64,000 bases of DNA from RGIG8497 sp045593265 (lineage in GTDB: Bacteria > Bacillota > Clostridia > RGIG6154): contig JAZNWH010000054.1 of assembly GCA_045593265.1 (NCBI GenBank), positions 33,759 to 97,758 on the forward strand, given 5' to 3'. The notes under the pieces are model-generated. The model was not told the DNA's origin. It saw only the letters and a program-made list of their open reading frames with translations, and did no database searches. Position numbers and translations under genes: made by a program. Each line of letters begins with the position of its first letter. Position 1 is the first letter of the stretch. Shown here piece by piece: positions 25,234 through 34,439 of the stretch.

Positions 25234-25710
25234 TTGACAAGAATTGTAGTTTTTTCGGATACTCACAGGCAGACGAAAGATGCATTTAAGGTTCTCGAAA
25301 ATTTAATTGATGTGGATATGGTTATTCATTTAGGCGATTGCGTAGCAGATGCAGTTGAGTTGAGGCGTGCCTTTAAGGATATTCCTGTTTATTTCGTTTC
25401 AGGCAATAATGACATTTTTTCTGATTATCCCGAAAGTGAAATAGTTTCAGCAGAAAAAGTACGTATTTTCTGCACACACGGTCATAATTACAACACAGAC
25501 AGACTTGTTTCACTGGCAAAGGATAAGGGATGCTTGGTAGTTCTTCGCGGGCACACCCATGTGAGTGAAGATATAACTGTTGACGGTATAAGGATAATCA
25601 ATCCGGGGAGTATATCACGTCCCCGAGACGGACAAAAAAGCTACGCTGTCATTGAAATTGAAGAAAAACAAGTGTCGGCTTGTATTATAAATATACAAAG
25701 TTTTTATTGA
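25234..25710 (+). CDS. Metallophosphoesterase, YfcE/MJ0936 family
   Basis: 158 aa. Calcineurin-like phosphodiesterase with all five motifs: FSDTH (6-10), HLGDC near 34, SGNND near 58, THGHN near 81 and RGHTH near 102, binding two metals. Family members hydrolyse small phosphodiesters in the cytoplasm. TTG 25234 is the start because AAAGGTG precedes it and the promoter lies between this and the upstream ATG. The zinc-ribbon gene follows after 15 bp. Confidence 0.9.
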   Translation: MTRIVVFSDTHRQTKDAFKVLENLIDVDMVIHLGDCVADAVELRRAFKDIPVYFVSGNNDIFSDYPESEIVSAEKVRIFCTHGHNYNTDRLVSLAKDKGCLVVLRGHTHVSEDITVDGIRIINPGSISRPRDGQKSYAVIEIEEKQVSACIINIQSFY

Positions 25711-25725
25711 TAAGGAGTGGTTTCC

Positions 25726-26082
25726 ATGAATTGTCCTGTATGTAATTCAGAATTAAAAGAAAATGAAAATCTCTGCCCGTTCTGTGGAGAGATTATTGCA
25801 AAAAGAGAAAGAGGAAGCATAAATTTTCCTGTTAATCCAAAAGCAAAAACTCTGTCTGTAGGGTCGTTTATGCTTATGATACTGGCGGGTATGATTTCGC
25901 CTCTTAATGTTATTTTGTATCTTATCTGGGCATTTTCGCCGAATACGAATATAAACAGGAAAAACTTTGCCCGTGCAATGCTTCTTTTGTGGCTTATTGC
26001 AATAGTTTTGGCAGTAGGTTCTTTTTTTGTTTTAAATAATTTTCTGAAATTCCATTTTGATTTTACCAATATAATTCTTTGA
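25726..26082 (+). CDS. Zinc-ribbon membrane protein
   Basis: 118 aa. The N-terminal CPVC and CPFC pairs (about residues 3-22) form a zinc ribbon. Two membrane segments follow (SFMLMILAGMISPLNVILYLIWAF and MLLLWLIAIVLAVGSFFVL). ATG 25726 follows AAGGAG. Similar in plan to 22978-23238 but not alike in detail. Function unknown. Confidence 0.72.
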   Translation: MNCPVCNSELKENENLCPFCGEIIAKRERGSINFPVNPKAKTLSVGSFMLMILAGMISPLNVILYLIWAFSPNTNINRKNFARAMLLLWLIAIVLAVGSFFVLNNFLKFHFDFTNIIL

Positions 26083-26097
26083 TAAGGAGAACATTTT

Positions 26098-28080
26098 ATG
26101 AAATTCAGACAAGTACATCTTGACTTTCACACAAGCCCGTTAATTGACGGCATAGGTGAAAAATTTGATAAAAAGCAGTTTCAGGAAGCACTAAAAATCG
26201 GCCACGTAAATTCAATTACCGTTTTTTCAAAGTGTCATCACGGTTATGCGTTTCATCCCTCTCAGGCAAACGAAATGCATCCGAATTTAAAATTTGACCT
26301 TTTAAAGGAGCAGATTGATGCCTGCCACGAAATAGGAGTCCGTGTTCCTGTTTACCTTTCAGCAGGTCTTGATGAAAAAATTGCAAGAATTCATCCTGAC
26401 TGGCTTGTAAGAAATAAAGATGAGTCAACAATGTGGGCAAAGGACTTTTCCGAGGCAGGATATCATAAATTCTGTATGAATACACCTTATCTTGACGTGC
26501 TTCTTTCTCAGATAGAAGAGGTTTGTAAAAACTACGATGCTGATGAAATTTTTCTTGATATAGTTAATGTTCAGCCCTGTTACTGTCAGTACTGTATAAA
26601 AACTCTTACAGACGAGGGCAAAGACCCTTACGATGAAAAGAATATATTGGAGCTTGCAGAAAAAACCTACGCAAACTATGCAAGAAAAGTCCGTGAATCT
26701 ATAGATAAGTATAAACCGGGGCTCCCTGTTTACCACAACGGCGGTCATACAAGACGTGGCAGACGTGATATTGCGTTAATGAACTCTCATTTCGAGCTTG
26801 AAAGTCTTCCTACAGGTGGTTGGGGCTACGACCATTTCCCTTTGTCTGTATCTTACGCAAGAACACTTGACAGAGAAGTGGTGGGAATGACAGGTAAGTT
26901 CCACACCTCATGGGGTGAGTTTGGTGGTTTTAAACATCCTAACGCGCTTCGCTACGAGGTTGCCCTTGCGTTGGCAAACGGTGCTGCGTCATCAGTAGGC
27001 GACCAATTACACCCGTCTGCAGAAATGAATATGGCTACATATGAACTTATCGGTAAAGCGTTCAAAGAAACTGAGGAAAAAGAGCCATGGGTAGACGGAT
27101 ACAAAAACAAAGCAGATATTGCTCTCCTTTCTCAGGAAGCTGTTGAAAACTACTTTACAGAAAATGACTTCAGTACAGGGGTATCAGGCAAAACGGGAAA
27201 TACCGATGCAGGTGCAGTAAGACTTCTTTTAGAGGGAAAATATCTTTTTGATGTAATTGACCTTGAAGCAGATTTTTCAAAATACAAGGTTATCATTCTT
27301 CCTGATACTGCAAGAGTTGATTCACACATAAAAGATTTAATTGACAAATTTATTGATAATGGTGGAAGAATTCTTGCAACAGGCACATCGGGTCTATACA
27401 GAGATGAAGACTCCTTTGCTTTTGATTTCGGAGCAGAATATGTAGGTGTAAATGAATTTAACCCCGATTATTTTGTACCTGAATTTCAGATGAAAGCATA
27501 TCCTACCAAAACACCTTTTGTTATGTACTCTCAGGGTCATAATATTGCTCTTGACGGTGGGGAGGTTCTCGCAACAAGAGAAAACCCGTACTTTAACAGA
27601 ACAGCTATGCATTTTTCATCTCATAAACACACTCCTAACAATATGGTTTCTGCAGGACCTGCAATAGTTGCAGGAGATGACGGAATTTATATTTCCTGGA
27701 GTGTATTTGAAGAATATGCAACTATGGGAAGTTATGTTTTAAAAGAAATGGTTTTCCATTCTCTTGATTTACTTTTGGGAGAAGATAAGTCTGTGGTTAC
27801 CAATCTCCCTGCACAGGGTGTGGTTACACTTACCCAAAAGGATGATAAAGAAATAGTTCATCTGTTATATGCGTCTCCTGTTAAACGAGGAAACGGTATT
27901 GAAATTATTGAAGATTTAATTCCTGTTATAAATACTGCAGTTTCTCTGAAAACAGATAAAGATGTTAAAAAAGTTACTCTTGTTCCTCAGGGAAAAGAAA
28001 TTCAATTTGTAAAGGAAAATGGTGCAGTTAACTTTAATGTGAAAGAATTTACCTGCCACCAGATGATTTGTGTTGAATAA
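26098..28080 (+). CDS. GHL6-type glycosyl hydrolase with beta-galactosidase trimerisation-like domain
   Basis: 660 aa, cytoplasmic (no signal peptide). The N-terminal barrel begins RQVHLDFHTSPL and carries SITVFSKCHHGYAF, GVRVPVYLSAGLDE and DEIFLDIVNVQPCYC, matching the hypothetical glycosidase family GHL6 (related to fucosidase and GH42-like folds). Around 340-480 a flavodoxin-like trimerisation domain appears (YKVIILPDTARV, GGRILATGTSGLY). The C-terminal region is beta-rich. The true sugar is unknown. RBS AAGGAG; the rRNA methyltransferase gene follows directly. Confidence 0.8.
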   Translation: MKFRQVHLDFHTSPLIDGIGEKFDKKQFQEALKIGHVNSITVFSKCHHGYAFHPSQANEMHPNLKFDLLKEQIDACHEIGVRVPVYLSAGLDEKIARIHPDWLVRNKDESTMWAKDFSEAGYHKFCMNTPYLDVLLSQIEEVCKNYDADEIFLDIVNVQPCYCQYCIKTLTDEGKDPYDEKNILELAEKTYANYARKVRESIDKYKPGLPVYHNGGHTRRGRRDIALMNSHFELESLPTGGWGYDHFPLSVSYARTLDREVVGMTGKFHTSWGEFGGFKHPNALRYEVALALANGAASSVGDQLHPSAEMNMATYELIGKAFKETEEKEPWVDGYKNKADIALLSQEAVENYFTENDFSTGVSGKTGNTDAGAVRLLLEGKYLFDVIDLEADFSKYKVIILPDTARVDSHIKDLIDKFIDNGGRILATGTSGLYRDEDSFAFDFGAEYVGVNEFNPDYFVPEFQMKAYPTKTPFVMYSQGHNIALDGGEVLATRENPYFNRTAMHFSSHKHTPNNMVSAGPAIVAGDDGIYISWSVFEEYATMGSYVLKEMVFHSLDLLLGEDKSVVTNLPAQGVVTLTQKDDKEIVHLLYASPVKRGNGIEIIEDLIPVINTAVSLKTDKDVKKVTLVPQGKEIQFVKENGAVNFNVKEFTCHQMICVE

Positions 28081-28081
28081 T

Positions 28082-29395
28082 ATGATAGAAAAAAACAAAC
28101 ATTATACCGCCATAGTTTCGGAAAACGGATTTGGCGGTGAAGGAATAGTAAAAACTAAAGACGGGTTTACCGTCTTTATTCCTTTTGCACTAAAAGGAGA
28201 AGAAATTGAATATCGTGTAGTTAAGGTTCTCTCCTCACACGCTTATGGCAAACTTATAAAAGTTATCAAGCCTGCAGACTCGCGAAGAGAGCCTGTTTGC
28301 CCTGTTTTTTGGCGATGCGGAGGATGTAATTTTCTCCATATGGATTACTCCCGTCAAAAGGAAATTAAGTTTCAGCAGGTAAAAAGCTGTATGAAAAAAT
28401 ATGCAGGGCTTGAGCCTGAAATACTTCCTGTTATGGGTATGGACAATCCCTTTAACTACCGTAACAAAGCAATGTATCAGGTGGAAAAAGGTGAAATAGG
28501 CTTTTATGCCCCACGCAGTCATAATCTTATTTCTTTTGATAAATGCTATATGCAAAATCCACTTGATGAAGAAATAATCAAAATAACAAAAGAATATTGC
28601 GTAAGATACAACGCACCCATACGCACCCTTTTTACAAGATATGGAGAAAACTGTTGTATGGTTACCGTTGTTTCGTATAAAGAAAAGCTCCCTGCTGTTG
28701 ATTTTCTTATAAGTCGGCTTAAAAAACTTAGTCCTCTTATCACAAGTGTTATTCAGAATATCAACACAGATAATACCAATACGTTGCTGGGAAAAACAAA
28801 TAAAACATTGTATGGAAGTGATACGATTACTGCAAAAATAGGTGATGTAAAGCTTAAAATTTCTCCTCATTCCTTTTTGCAGATAAACCCCACACAGACA
28901 GAAAAGCTATATTCAAAAGCAAAAGAGCTTGCAGATTTCAAAGGCAGCGAAACTATCTTTGACCTTTACTGTGGAGCAGGCTCAATAGGTCTGTTTATGG
29001 CCGGCTCGGTTAAAAAAGTTATAGGCGTCGAATCAGTTCCTCAGGCAATTGTTGACGCCAACTTCAATAAGAATATGAACAAAACAGAAAATATAGAATT
29101 TATCGAAGGCGCTTCTGAAACAGTAATGCCTCAATTAATAAATTCGGGCATCGTTCCCGACGCAGTAATACTTGACCCACCAAGAAAAGGCTGTGATGAA
29201 AGCTTAATCCGCCTTTTAGATGAATGTAAAATTAAAAAGATAATCTATATTTCCTGCAATCCCGCAACCCTCGCCCGGGACATCGCACTTTTGAAGGAAA
29301 ATTACTCCATCTCTCCCGTTCAGCCTGTAGATATGTTTCCAAACACAAGCCACGTAGAGTGCGTCTGTGCTTTGCACAGAAAAGCTTTGCTATGA
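28082..29395 (+). CDS. 23S rRNA (uracil-5-)-methyltransferase, RlmD/RlmCD type
   Basis: 437 aa. Methylates uracil C5 in 23S rRNA using SAM. An N-terminal TRAM domain (HYTAIVSENGFGGEGIVK), a FeS-cluster cysteine set near 75-85 (CPVFWRCGGCNFLHM), the SAM motif TIFDLYCGAGSIGLF near 300, the catalytic region ILDPPRKGC near 370 and YISCNPATLARD near 395. ATG 28082 matches family starts; GTG 28070 is an alternative lying inside the upstream gene. The exact target base cannot be read. Confidence 0.92.
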   Translation: MIEKNKHYTAIVSENGFGGEGIVKTKDGFTVFIPFALKGEEIEYRVVKVLSSHAYGKLIKVIKPADSRREPVCPVFWRCGGCNFLHMDYSRQKEIKFQQVKSCMKKYAGLEPEILPVMGMDNPFNYRNKAMYQVEKGEIGFYAPRSHNLISFDKCYMQNPLDEEIIKITKEYCVRYNAPIRTLFTRYGENCCMVTVVSYKEKLPAVDFLISRLKKLSPLITSVIQNINTDNTNTLLGKTNKTLYGSDTITAKIGDVKLKISPHSFLQINPTQTEKLYSKAKELADFKGSETIFDLYCGAGSIGLFMAGSVKKVIGVESVPQAIVDANFNKNMNKTENIEFIEGASETVMPQLINSGIVPDAVILDPPRKGCDESLIRLLDECKIKKIIYISCNPATLARDIALLKENYSISPVQPVDMFPNTSHVECVCALHRKALL

Positions 29396-29424
29396 CAGAT
29401 AATTGCAAGTAAAGGAGTAAAAAT

Positions 29425-29991
29425 ATGGTAAAGAAAAGCTTTGCACAATTACTTATGTATTTTGTCATAGGAATAAGTTTGATAATTTCCGTTGTATGTT
29501 TTTGTTTTTACTACGGAAAAATATATAAAAGCAGTGCAGTTTTGTGGACAGGTGTTACATTTTTTACTGTTATGTATCATCTTTGGGCAAGAATTATTTT
29601 TGGCAATATAACAAAGCTTTTTAAAATTAATTACAATAACTTCTGGTTCAGGGAGCGTTCCTTTGAAAAGGTAATTTACAATGCTATCAATGTAAAAGGC
29701 TGGAAAGATAAGGTTCTTACATATAATCCACACTTATTTTCTCTCAAGAATTACACATTGGAGGAAATTGCACTTACTATGACAAAGGCAGAAATTGACC
29801 ATTGGATTAATGAAATAATTTCCCTTACAACTCTTTTATTTTCTCTGATATGGGGAAACCTTGAAATATTTTTAATTACAGCAATAGCGGCTATGATTTT
29901 TGACGGACAATTTATTGTAATTCAGAGATTTAACAGACCGAGAGTACTAAGACTTTTAGAAATGAAAAAATCGAAAATGGTAACAAAATGA
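29425..29991 (+). CDS. CrtO-like membrane acyltransferase-family protein (copy 1)
   Basis: 188 aa. Two N-terminal membrane segments and one to two near the C-terminus, ending in FDGQFIVIQRFNRPRVLRLL. The tail motif IQRFNRPR is shared with 33360-33860 (IQRYNRIR). Both resemble the glycosyl-4,4'-diaponeurosporenoate acyltransferase (CrtO) family, but no carotenoid genes are nearby, so another lipid or glycan substrate is likely. RBS AAAGGAG; overlaps TraX by 4 bp. Confidence 0.6.
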   Translation: MVKKSFAQLLMYFVIGISLIISVVCFCFYYGKIYKSSAVLWTGVTFFTVMYHLWARIIFGNITKLFKINYNNFWFRERSFEKVIYNAINVKGWKDKVLTYNPHLFSLKNYTLEEIALTMTKAEIDHWINEIISLTTLLFSLIWGNLEIFLITAIAAMIFDGQFIVIQRFNRPRVLRLLEMKKSKMVTK

Positions 29992-30671
29992 CAAGTTTTA
30001 TTTCAAACAACAAAATATTTACGGGCAATACACTAAAAATTATTGCCCTTATTTGTATGACCTTCGACCATGTGGGGAAGGAATTTTTTCCCGATTTGTT
30101 ATGGATGCAGATAATCGGAAGAATTGCATTTCCCATATTTAGTTTTATGATTGCCCAAGGGTGTCGGTATACCAAAAGCAGAAAAAGATATCTGCTTACT
30201 CTGGGCATTATGGCGCTTGTTTTACAGATAATATATTATATTTTTGAAAAAAGTCTTTATATGTGTATATTTGTTACATTTACTTTATCTGTAAGCCTAA
30301 TTTATGTTTTTGATAGTTTCATAAAAGACAAAAATCTGAAAAATTTTGTTGTGGTTTTGGGTGTGCTGAGTGTTATATTTTATTTAACAAAAATTCTTCC
30401 TATGACTACATCGTTTTGGATAGACTACGGTTTCTTCGGAGTTATACTCCCTGCAGTAATTTACTTTTGTAACAAAAAGAGTGTTAAACTTGTATTATTT
30501 GCTTTAATGCTTTTGCTTGTCTCTCTTGATTTGGGTGGAAAACAAATCTATTCCCTTTTGTCTCTGCCTTTAATTATGGTTTACAACGGGAAAAGAGGAA
30601 ATTTAAATCTGAAATATTTATTTTATGTGTACTATCCGCTTCATCTTGCGGTTATATATTTAATGAGGTGA
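29988..30671 (+). CDS. TraX-family membrane protein
   Basis: 227 aa. N-terminal LKIIALICMTFDHVGKEFF and IGRIAFPIFSFMIAQGCRYTKSRKRY are the TraX signature; about six membrane segments follow. TraX of F plasmid acetylates pilin, but chromosomal homologues in Firmicutes are thought to act on surface polymers. Start codon overlaps the upstream stop. Confidence 0.85.
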   Translation: MTSFISNNKIFTGNTLKIIALICMTFDHVGKEFFPDLLWMQIIGRIAFPIFSFMIAQGCRYTKSRKRYLLTLGIMALVLQIIYYIFEKSLYMCIFVTFTLSVSLIYVFDSFIKDKNLKNFVVVLGVLSVIFYLTKILPMTTSFWIDYGFFGVILPAVIYFCNKKSVKLVLFALMLLLVSLDLGGKQIYSLLSLPLIMVYNGKRGNLNLKYLFYVYYPLHLAVIYLMR

Positions 30672-30678
30672 GAAAAAT

Positions 30679-31212
30679 ATGAAGTCAATAGTTGTTTATA
30701 AATCAAAATACGGGTCAACAAAAAGCTATGCTCAGTGGATTGCAGATGCTCTTAACTGCGAAATGGTTGAAGCTAAAAACATTACCATAAACGAATTGGA
30801 GAAATATGATAATATAATTTATGGGGGAGGTTTATATGGTGAAGTTATAAACGGACTTCACATTATAACAAAAAACATCGACAAGTTAAGAAATAAAAAA
30901 ATTGCAGTTTTTTCAACAGGAATAACACCCCTTGACTGTCGTGATTATTACGACAGCTACGTTCTGGAGAAAAACTTTAAAAGTGCAGTCCCTGAAAACA
31001 TAAGGGTATTTAATTTTCTGGGCAAGATGAAACTTAGTGAACTCTCAATGGTGCACAGAACAGCATTAAAAACCTTAAAGAAAATTATGTCAGCCAAGGA
31101 AAACCCGACGGATATGGAAAAGCTTTTAATAGAGCTTTGCGATGCAGACGGAGACTTTTCTGATAAGAATGCAATTTTTGAGTTGGTAAATTACATAAGC
31201 ACACGGAGTTAG
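30679..31212 (+). CDS. Flavodoxin-domain protein
   Basis: 177 aa. SIVVYKSKYGSTKSYAQWIA (3-22) is the FMN phosphate loop with the S-x-Y-G-S-T-x pattern, and IIYGGGLYGEVING near 45-58 plus IAVFSTGITPLD near 73 continue the fold. It resembles the flavodoxin group that includes HemG-like protoporphyrinogen oxidases; electron partner unknown. RBS AGGTGAG, 7 bp after TraX. Confidence 0.82.
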   Translation: MKSIVVYKSKYGSTKSYAQWIADALNCEMVEAKNITINELEKYDNIIYGGGLYGEVINGLHIITKNIDKLRNKKIAVFSTGITPLDCRDYYDSYVLEKNFKSAVPENIRVFNFLGKMKLSELSMVHRTALKTLKKIMSAKENPTDMEKLLIELCDADGDFSDKNAIFELVNYISTRS

Positions 31213-31242
31213 GCTCCCGTATGCTTAGGAGGAAAATAATTT

Positions 31243-31878
31243 ATGATTAAGAACATACTTTTTGATTTTGGAAGAACACTTGTGGAACATCCCGAAGACG
31301 GGGCAGGACGACAAATAATAAAGGAAAGCGGAATAACCGACAAAAACGATATAAGATTAGTTCAAAAGGTTATATTCAATGTAGATAAATATTTAAACCG
31401 TCTTGATGAGGATTCTCTTGACAGGGAAGAATATAAGAAAAAGATAAAACAAGAACTGCCTGAAAAATTTCAAGATGCAGTTTCCTCGATTTCCGACTAT
31501 CATATAAACAGACTGCCATTGCTTAAAGATACTGTTTATATGCTTGAAAAGCTCAAAAATGATGGGTTTAGGTTATTTATTACATCTAATCTCGACTTGC
31601 TTCATTCAAGCCAGATGCCAAACCACCAAATAGCAAAATATTTTGATGATATGGTTTTTTCTTCACAGATAAAAGCACGAAAGCCTTTCAAGAAGTTTTT
31701 TGAAATTGCTCTTGAAAAATTCGGTGTCAGCAGAGAAGAGTGTTTATTTGTTGATGACCTTGAGGAAAATGTAGAAGGGGCTAAAAAGTGTGGCATTAAA
31801 GGTTTTGTATTCAAAGGCAATGTGCAAGATGTGTTGGATTATATTAAGCTGTACAATAAAAAAGTTGCTGAAGACTAA
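31243..31878 (+). CDS. HAD-superfamily hydrolase (subfamily IA)
   Basis: 211 aa. The catalytic motif reads FDFGRTLVEH (7-16): the usual second Asp (DxDxT) is replaced by Gly, so phosphatase activity is uncertain. Motif II FITSNLD near 111-117, motif III Lys in QIKARKPFKKFF near 140, motif IV FVDDLEENVEGA near 168. The helical cap lies at about 20-90. The terminator overlaps its stop. Substrate unknown. Confidence 0.82.
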   Translation: MIKNILFDFGRTLVEHPEDGAGRQIIKESGITDKNDIRLVQKVIFNVDKYLNRLDEDSLDREEYKKKIKQELPEKFQDAVSSISDYHINRLPLLKDTVYMLEKLKNDGFRLFITSNLDLLHSSQMPNHQIAKYFDDMVFSSQIKARKPFKKFFEIALEKFGVSREECLFVDDLEENVEGAKKCGIKGFVFKGNVQDVLDYIKLYNKKVAED

Positions 31879-31898
31879 CTTTCAGCAACTTTCTCTTT
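31859..31898. terminator. Bidirectional terminator
   Basis: AAAGTTGCTGAA / TTCAGCAACTTT, 12-bp stem with T/A runs on both sides, between the convergent HAD and NlpC/P60 genes. Confidence 0.85.
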
Positions 31899-31906
31899 TA
31901 TTTGAA

Positions 31907-32782
31907 TTATGCAATTCTTCTTCCACACACAAATCTTGATGAATAATAAGGTGATGTGGAAATTGTTGTAACAATTACGCCTGTGCTTGCGTTATTTGCG
32001 TGAACAAACTGGTCATTTCCAATATAAATACCTGCATGGCCGATTGATGAATATCCTCTGTCGTAGAAGAGGACTACATCTCCGGGCTGAAGATTTGCTC
32101 TTGAAACCTGTGTACCATTTGAATTCTGACCTGCTGCTGTTCTGTTAAGGCTGTAGCCAAACTGTTTGTACACATAACTTGTGAAACCTGAACAGTCAAA
32201 AGCTGATGGACCTGATGCACCGTAAACATAAGGCTTTCCTACATGCTTCATAGCTTCGCCTACAATCTTTTGTGCCTGTGTAACATTTGCATTCGCAACA
32301 GCAGTCTGAGCCATAGCGTCTACAATATACTGAGCTGAAATCCAACCATGCTGACCGTTATATTCAACATTAACCCATTCTGAATCTTTTCCTAATACAG
32401 GAAGGGTCTGACCTTTGTAAACAAGTCCGATAATTTCGCCATCCATACCGGGTGTTTTTCTTACGTTAACTGCACTGCCTGTAACAACTCCTTCGTGGGC
32501 ATTTACAGAAACATAATCGTTTATTATGTATCCTTCTTTTCCGTCAGGAAGTGCTACCTTTGACCATGTGTTTCCTTTTGAGATTACATTAAGCTCTGTA
32601 CCTTTAACAACAGTTGTAATAACACTGTGAGCAACACTCTCGCCGCTTCTTACGTTTACCACACTGCCTGTAACAGTACCGATGCCTTCATAAGCAAGGG
32701 CATTAACCGAGCATGATAAAACAGTAATTGTAACCAATGCGGTATATATTAACTTTTTAGTTATCTTTTTTATAAAACTCAT
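31907..32782 (-). CDS. Secreted NlpC/P60 peptidoglycan hydrolase with two SH3b domains
   Basis: 291 aa. Signal peptide at 1-30 ending NALA. Two SH3b domains (GSVVNVRSGESVAHSVITTV and GSAVNVRKTPGMDGEIIGLV) bind wall peptides. C-terminal NlpC/P60 catalytic domain: Cys in AFDCSGFTSYVYKQFG near 195, His in GHAGIYIG near 243 and a second His in QFVHANNAS. It should cleave D-Glu-to-diamino-acid bonds in stem peptides. Confidence 0.93.
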   Translation of the reverse strand: MSFIKKITKKLIYTALVTITVLSCSVNALAYEGIGTVTGSVVNVRSGESVAHSVITTVVKGTELNVISKGNTWSKVALPDGKEGYIINDYVSVNAHEGVVTGSAVNVRKTPGMDGEIIGLVYKGQTLPVLGKDSEWVNVEYNGQHGWISAQYIVDAMAQTAVANANVTQAQKIVGEAMKHVGKPYVYGASGPSAFDCSGFTSYVYKQFGYSLNRTAAGQNSNGTQVSRANLQPGDVVLFYDRGYSSIGHAGIYIGNDQFVHANNASTGVIVTTISTSPYYSSRFVCGRRIA

Positions 32783-32891
32783 ATAAAAATATAGCCTTTC
32801 TTAATTCTACATGAGTTAGTATACTACAAAATTTAATAATTGTCAATATAAATTTAACATTTTTTGTAACATTTTCTTAACAATTTATAAA

Positions 32892-32936
32892 AAACAGCCA
32901 TTTTAAAGGCTTTTTTGACCATTAAAATGACTGCCG
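32892..32936 (-). terminator. Terminator of the 101-aa gene
   Basis: Minus strand CAGTCATTTTAA / TTAAAATGGCTG then TTTTTTAT. Confidence 0.75.
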
Positions 32937-32950
32937 TTTCCGTAATATTT

Positions 32951-33256
32951 TTAATTTTCTTCGTAGGAAAGCGCATCCTCAAGCCATGCATTTGCTAAAT
33001 CAAGAGCGTCAAAAAGACCGTCTCTTTCACTTTTCTTAACAGGTCTTTCTTTTTCTGCAAGGTGAGTTTTGTTATTCATAAGAGAAACTTTTGCTTTTGA
33101 TGTCATTTCAAGTCCATCAACATTTTCGGATTCCTTAATGTCAATTTCTACTATATAATTATCATCTATAAACCCGTAATATATTTTATTTCCTCTTCTT
33201 ACTACAGGTCTTCCTTTATACATAAGCTCGTCAAGCTTGTTTTTTGGTGCAGCCAT
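32951..33256 (-). CDS. Conserved hypothetical protein
   Basis: 101 aa. Basic start AAPKNKLDELMYKGRPVVRRGNKIYYG, then alternating strands IVEIDIKESENV and TSKAKVSLMNN, and a C-terminal helix LFDALDLANAWLEDAL. RBS AGAGGTAAG and a dedicated terminator support a real gene. No family recognised. Confidence 0.65.
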   Translation of the reverse strand: MAAPKNKLDELMYKGRPVVRRGNKIYYGFIDDNYIVEIDIKESENVDGLEMTSKAKVSLMNNKTHLAEKERPVKKSERDGLFDALDLANAWLEDALSYEEN

Positions 33257-33359
33257 TATACTTACCTCTTTCTGTATTATTAAAATAATTTGACTTTTTC
33301 TTTTTAATATTGTAACATATATTTATTCTTGTGTAAAGTAAAATTTTGGAGGAAAATAT

Positions 33360-33860
33360 ATGTTTTTATTTACACTTATTAAAAATATAATAACTATGTG
33401 CGGTGTAGGAGCAATTGTAGGTTTTGCGTTCGCCCTCATCCCTCAGAAGTTTTTCAATATTAAATTGTGGAAAAAATCTTTCCCGTTTGAGGAAAACGGA
33501 ATTTTTTATGAAAAATATCTTAAAATACATTTATGGAAAGATTTAATTCCTCAATTCAGTAAAATGTTTCATTTTGGATACAGAAAGGATAAAATTCCTG
33601 TAAGAGATATTGTTCATTATGAAATGTTTATGATTGAAACAATCCGTGCTGAAATTACTCATATGCTTCTGATAGTGTTCTCTCCTTTGTATTATAGTTA
33701 TTTTTCAAAGGGTTGGGCACTTTTTGCAGTTGCCGCCTCAATCATTGCAAACCTGCCTTGTATAGCAATTCAGAGATATAACCGCATAAGAATTTCAAAA
33801 ATAATTGCCCGTCTTGAAAATAAATTTCAAATTTCAAGTGAGAAAAACGAAGAAAATTAA
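33360..33860 (+). CDS. CrtO-like membrane acyltransferase-family protein (copy 2)
   Basis: 166 aa. Membrane segment MCGVGAIVGFAFALIP, then KIHLWKDLIPQFSKMF, an ETIRAEITHMLLI segment with conserved Glu/His, and the tail NLPCIAIQRYNRIRISKII. This order matches glycosyl-4,4'-diaponeurosporenoate acyltransferase (CrtO)-like proteins better than copy 1 at 29425. No carotenoid pathway genes in the window. Single gene with GGAGG before ATG. Confidence 0.65.
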   Translation: MFLFTLIKNIITMCGVGAIVGFAFALIPQKFFNIKLWKKSFPFEENGIFYEKYLKIHLWKDLIPQFSKMFHFGYRKDKIPVRDIVHYEMFMIETIRAEITHMLLIVFSPLYYSYFSKGWALFAVAASIIANLPCIAIQRYNRIRISKIIARLENKFQISSEKNEEN

Positions 33861-33920
33861 AGATAATAAAAGAAAACGAGAGATTAGAAAAACAACCGAT
33901 AAAATTTTGCGAAAAACCTC

Positions 33921-33949
33921 TTGACAACTTTTTACTTTTGTAATAGAAT
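33921..33949 (+). promoter_or_regulatory. rplM promoter
   Basis: TTGACA, 17 bp, TAGAAT, about 48 bp before the rplM start. Confidence 0.85.
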
Positions 33950-33996
33950 ATACAATGTTCGAAACTTAAAAGTATTATTTAAGGAGGTTTTTTAAT

Positions 33997-34425
33997 ATGC
34001 GTACTTACATGGCTAAAGCTACTGACATCAAAAGAAATTGGTATATTATAGACGCAGAAGGTAAGCCTTTAGGTAGAGTTGCTGCTCAGGCTGCTGCTAT
34101 TCTTAAAGGAAAACATCTTCCTACTTACACACCTCACGTTGACTGCGGTGATCACGTTATCGTAATTAATGCTGAAAAGGCTGTTGTAACAGGTAAGAAA
34201 ATGACAGATAAGATGTATTATCATCACACAGGCTGGATTGGTAATCTTAAGGAATCAAACTATAGTGCAATGCTTGCAAAGTTCCCAACAAGACCTATGA
34301 CACTTGCAATCAAAGGTATGCTTCCTAAGAACAGCCTCGGTGCAAAAGCACTTACAAGATTAAGAGTATACGCAGGCAGCGAGCATGAACATCAGGCTCA
34401 GAACCCTGTAGTATGGGAAAGATAA
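33997..34425 (+). CDS. rplM: 50S ribosomal protein L13
   Basis: 142 aa, normal length. Begins TYMAKATDIKRNWYIIDAEG, contains GRVAAQAAAILKGKH and GDHVIVINAEKAVVTG, and ends YAGSEHEHQAQNPVVWE. Early-assembly large-subunit protein. AAGGAGG precedes ATG. Followed after 14 bp by rpsI, the usual order. Confidence 0.98.
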   Translation: MRTYMAKATDIKRNWYIIDAEGKPLGRVAAQAAAILKGKHLPTYTPHVDCGDHVIVINAEKAVVTGKKMTDKMYYHHTGWIGNLKESNYSAMLAKFPTRPMTLAIKGMLPKNSLGAKALTRLRVYAGSEHEHQAQNPVVWER

Positions 34426-34439
34426 GGAGGTAATGGAAA

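Noticed and set aside
28235..28870. 211-codon minus-strand frame opposite the rRNA methyltransferase
   Set aside because: Long by chance; Cys/Phe/Ile-rich and opposite a clear enzyme gene.
29988..30671. TraX as a sign of conjugation
   Set aside because: Chromosomal TraX proteins are common in Firmicutes and no other tra gene is near.
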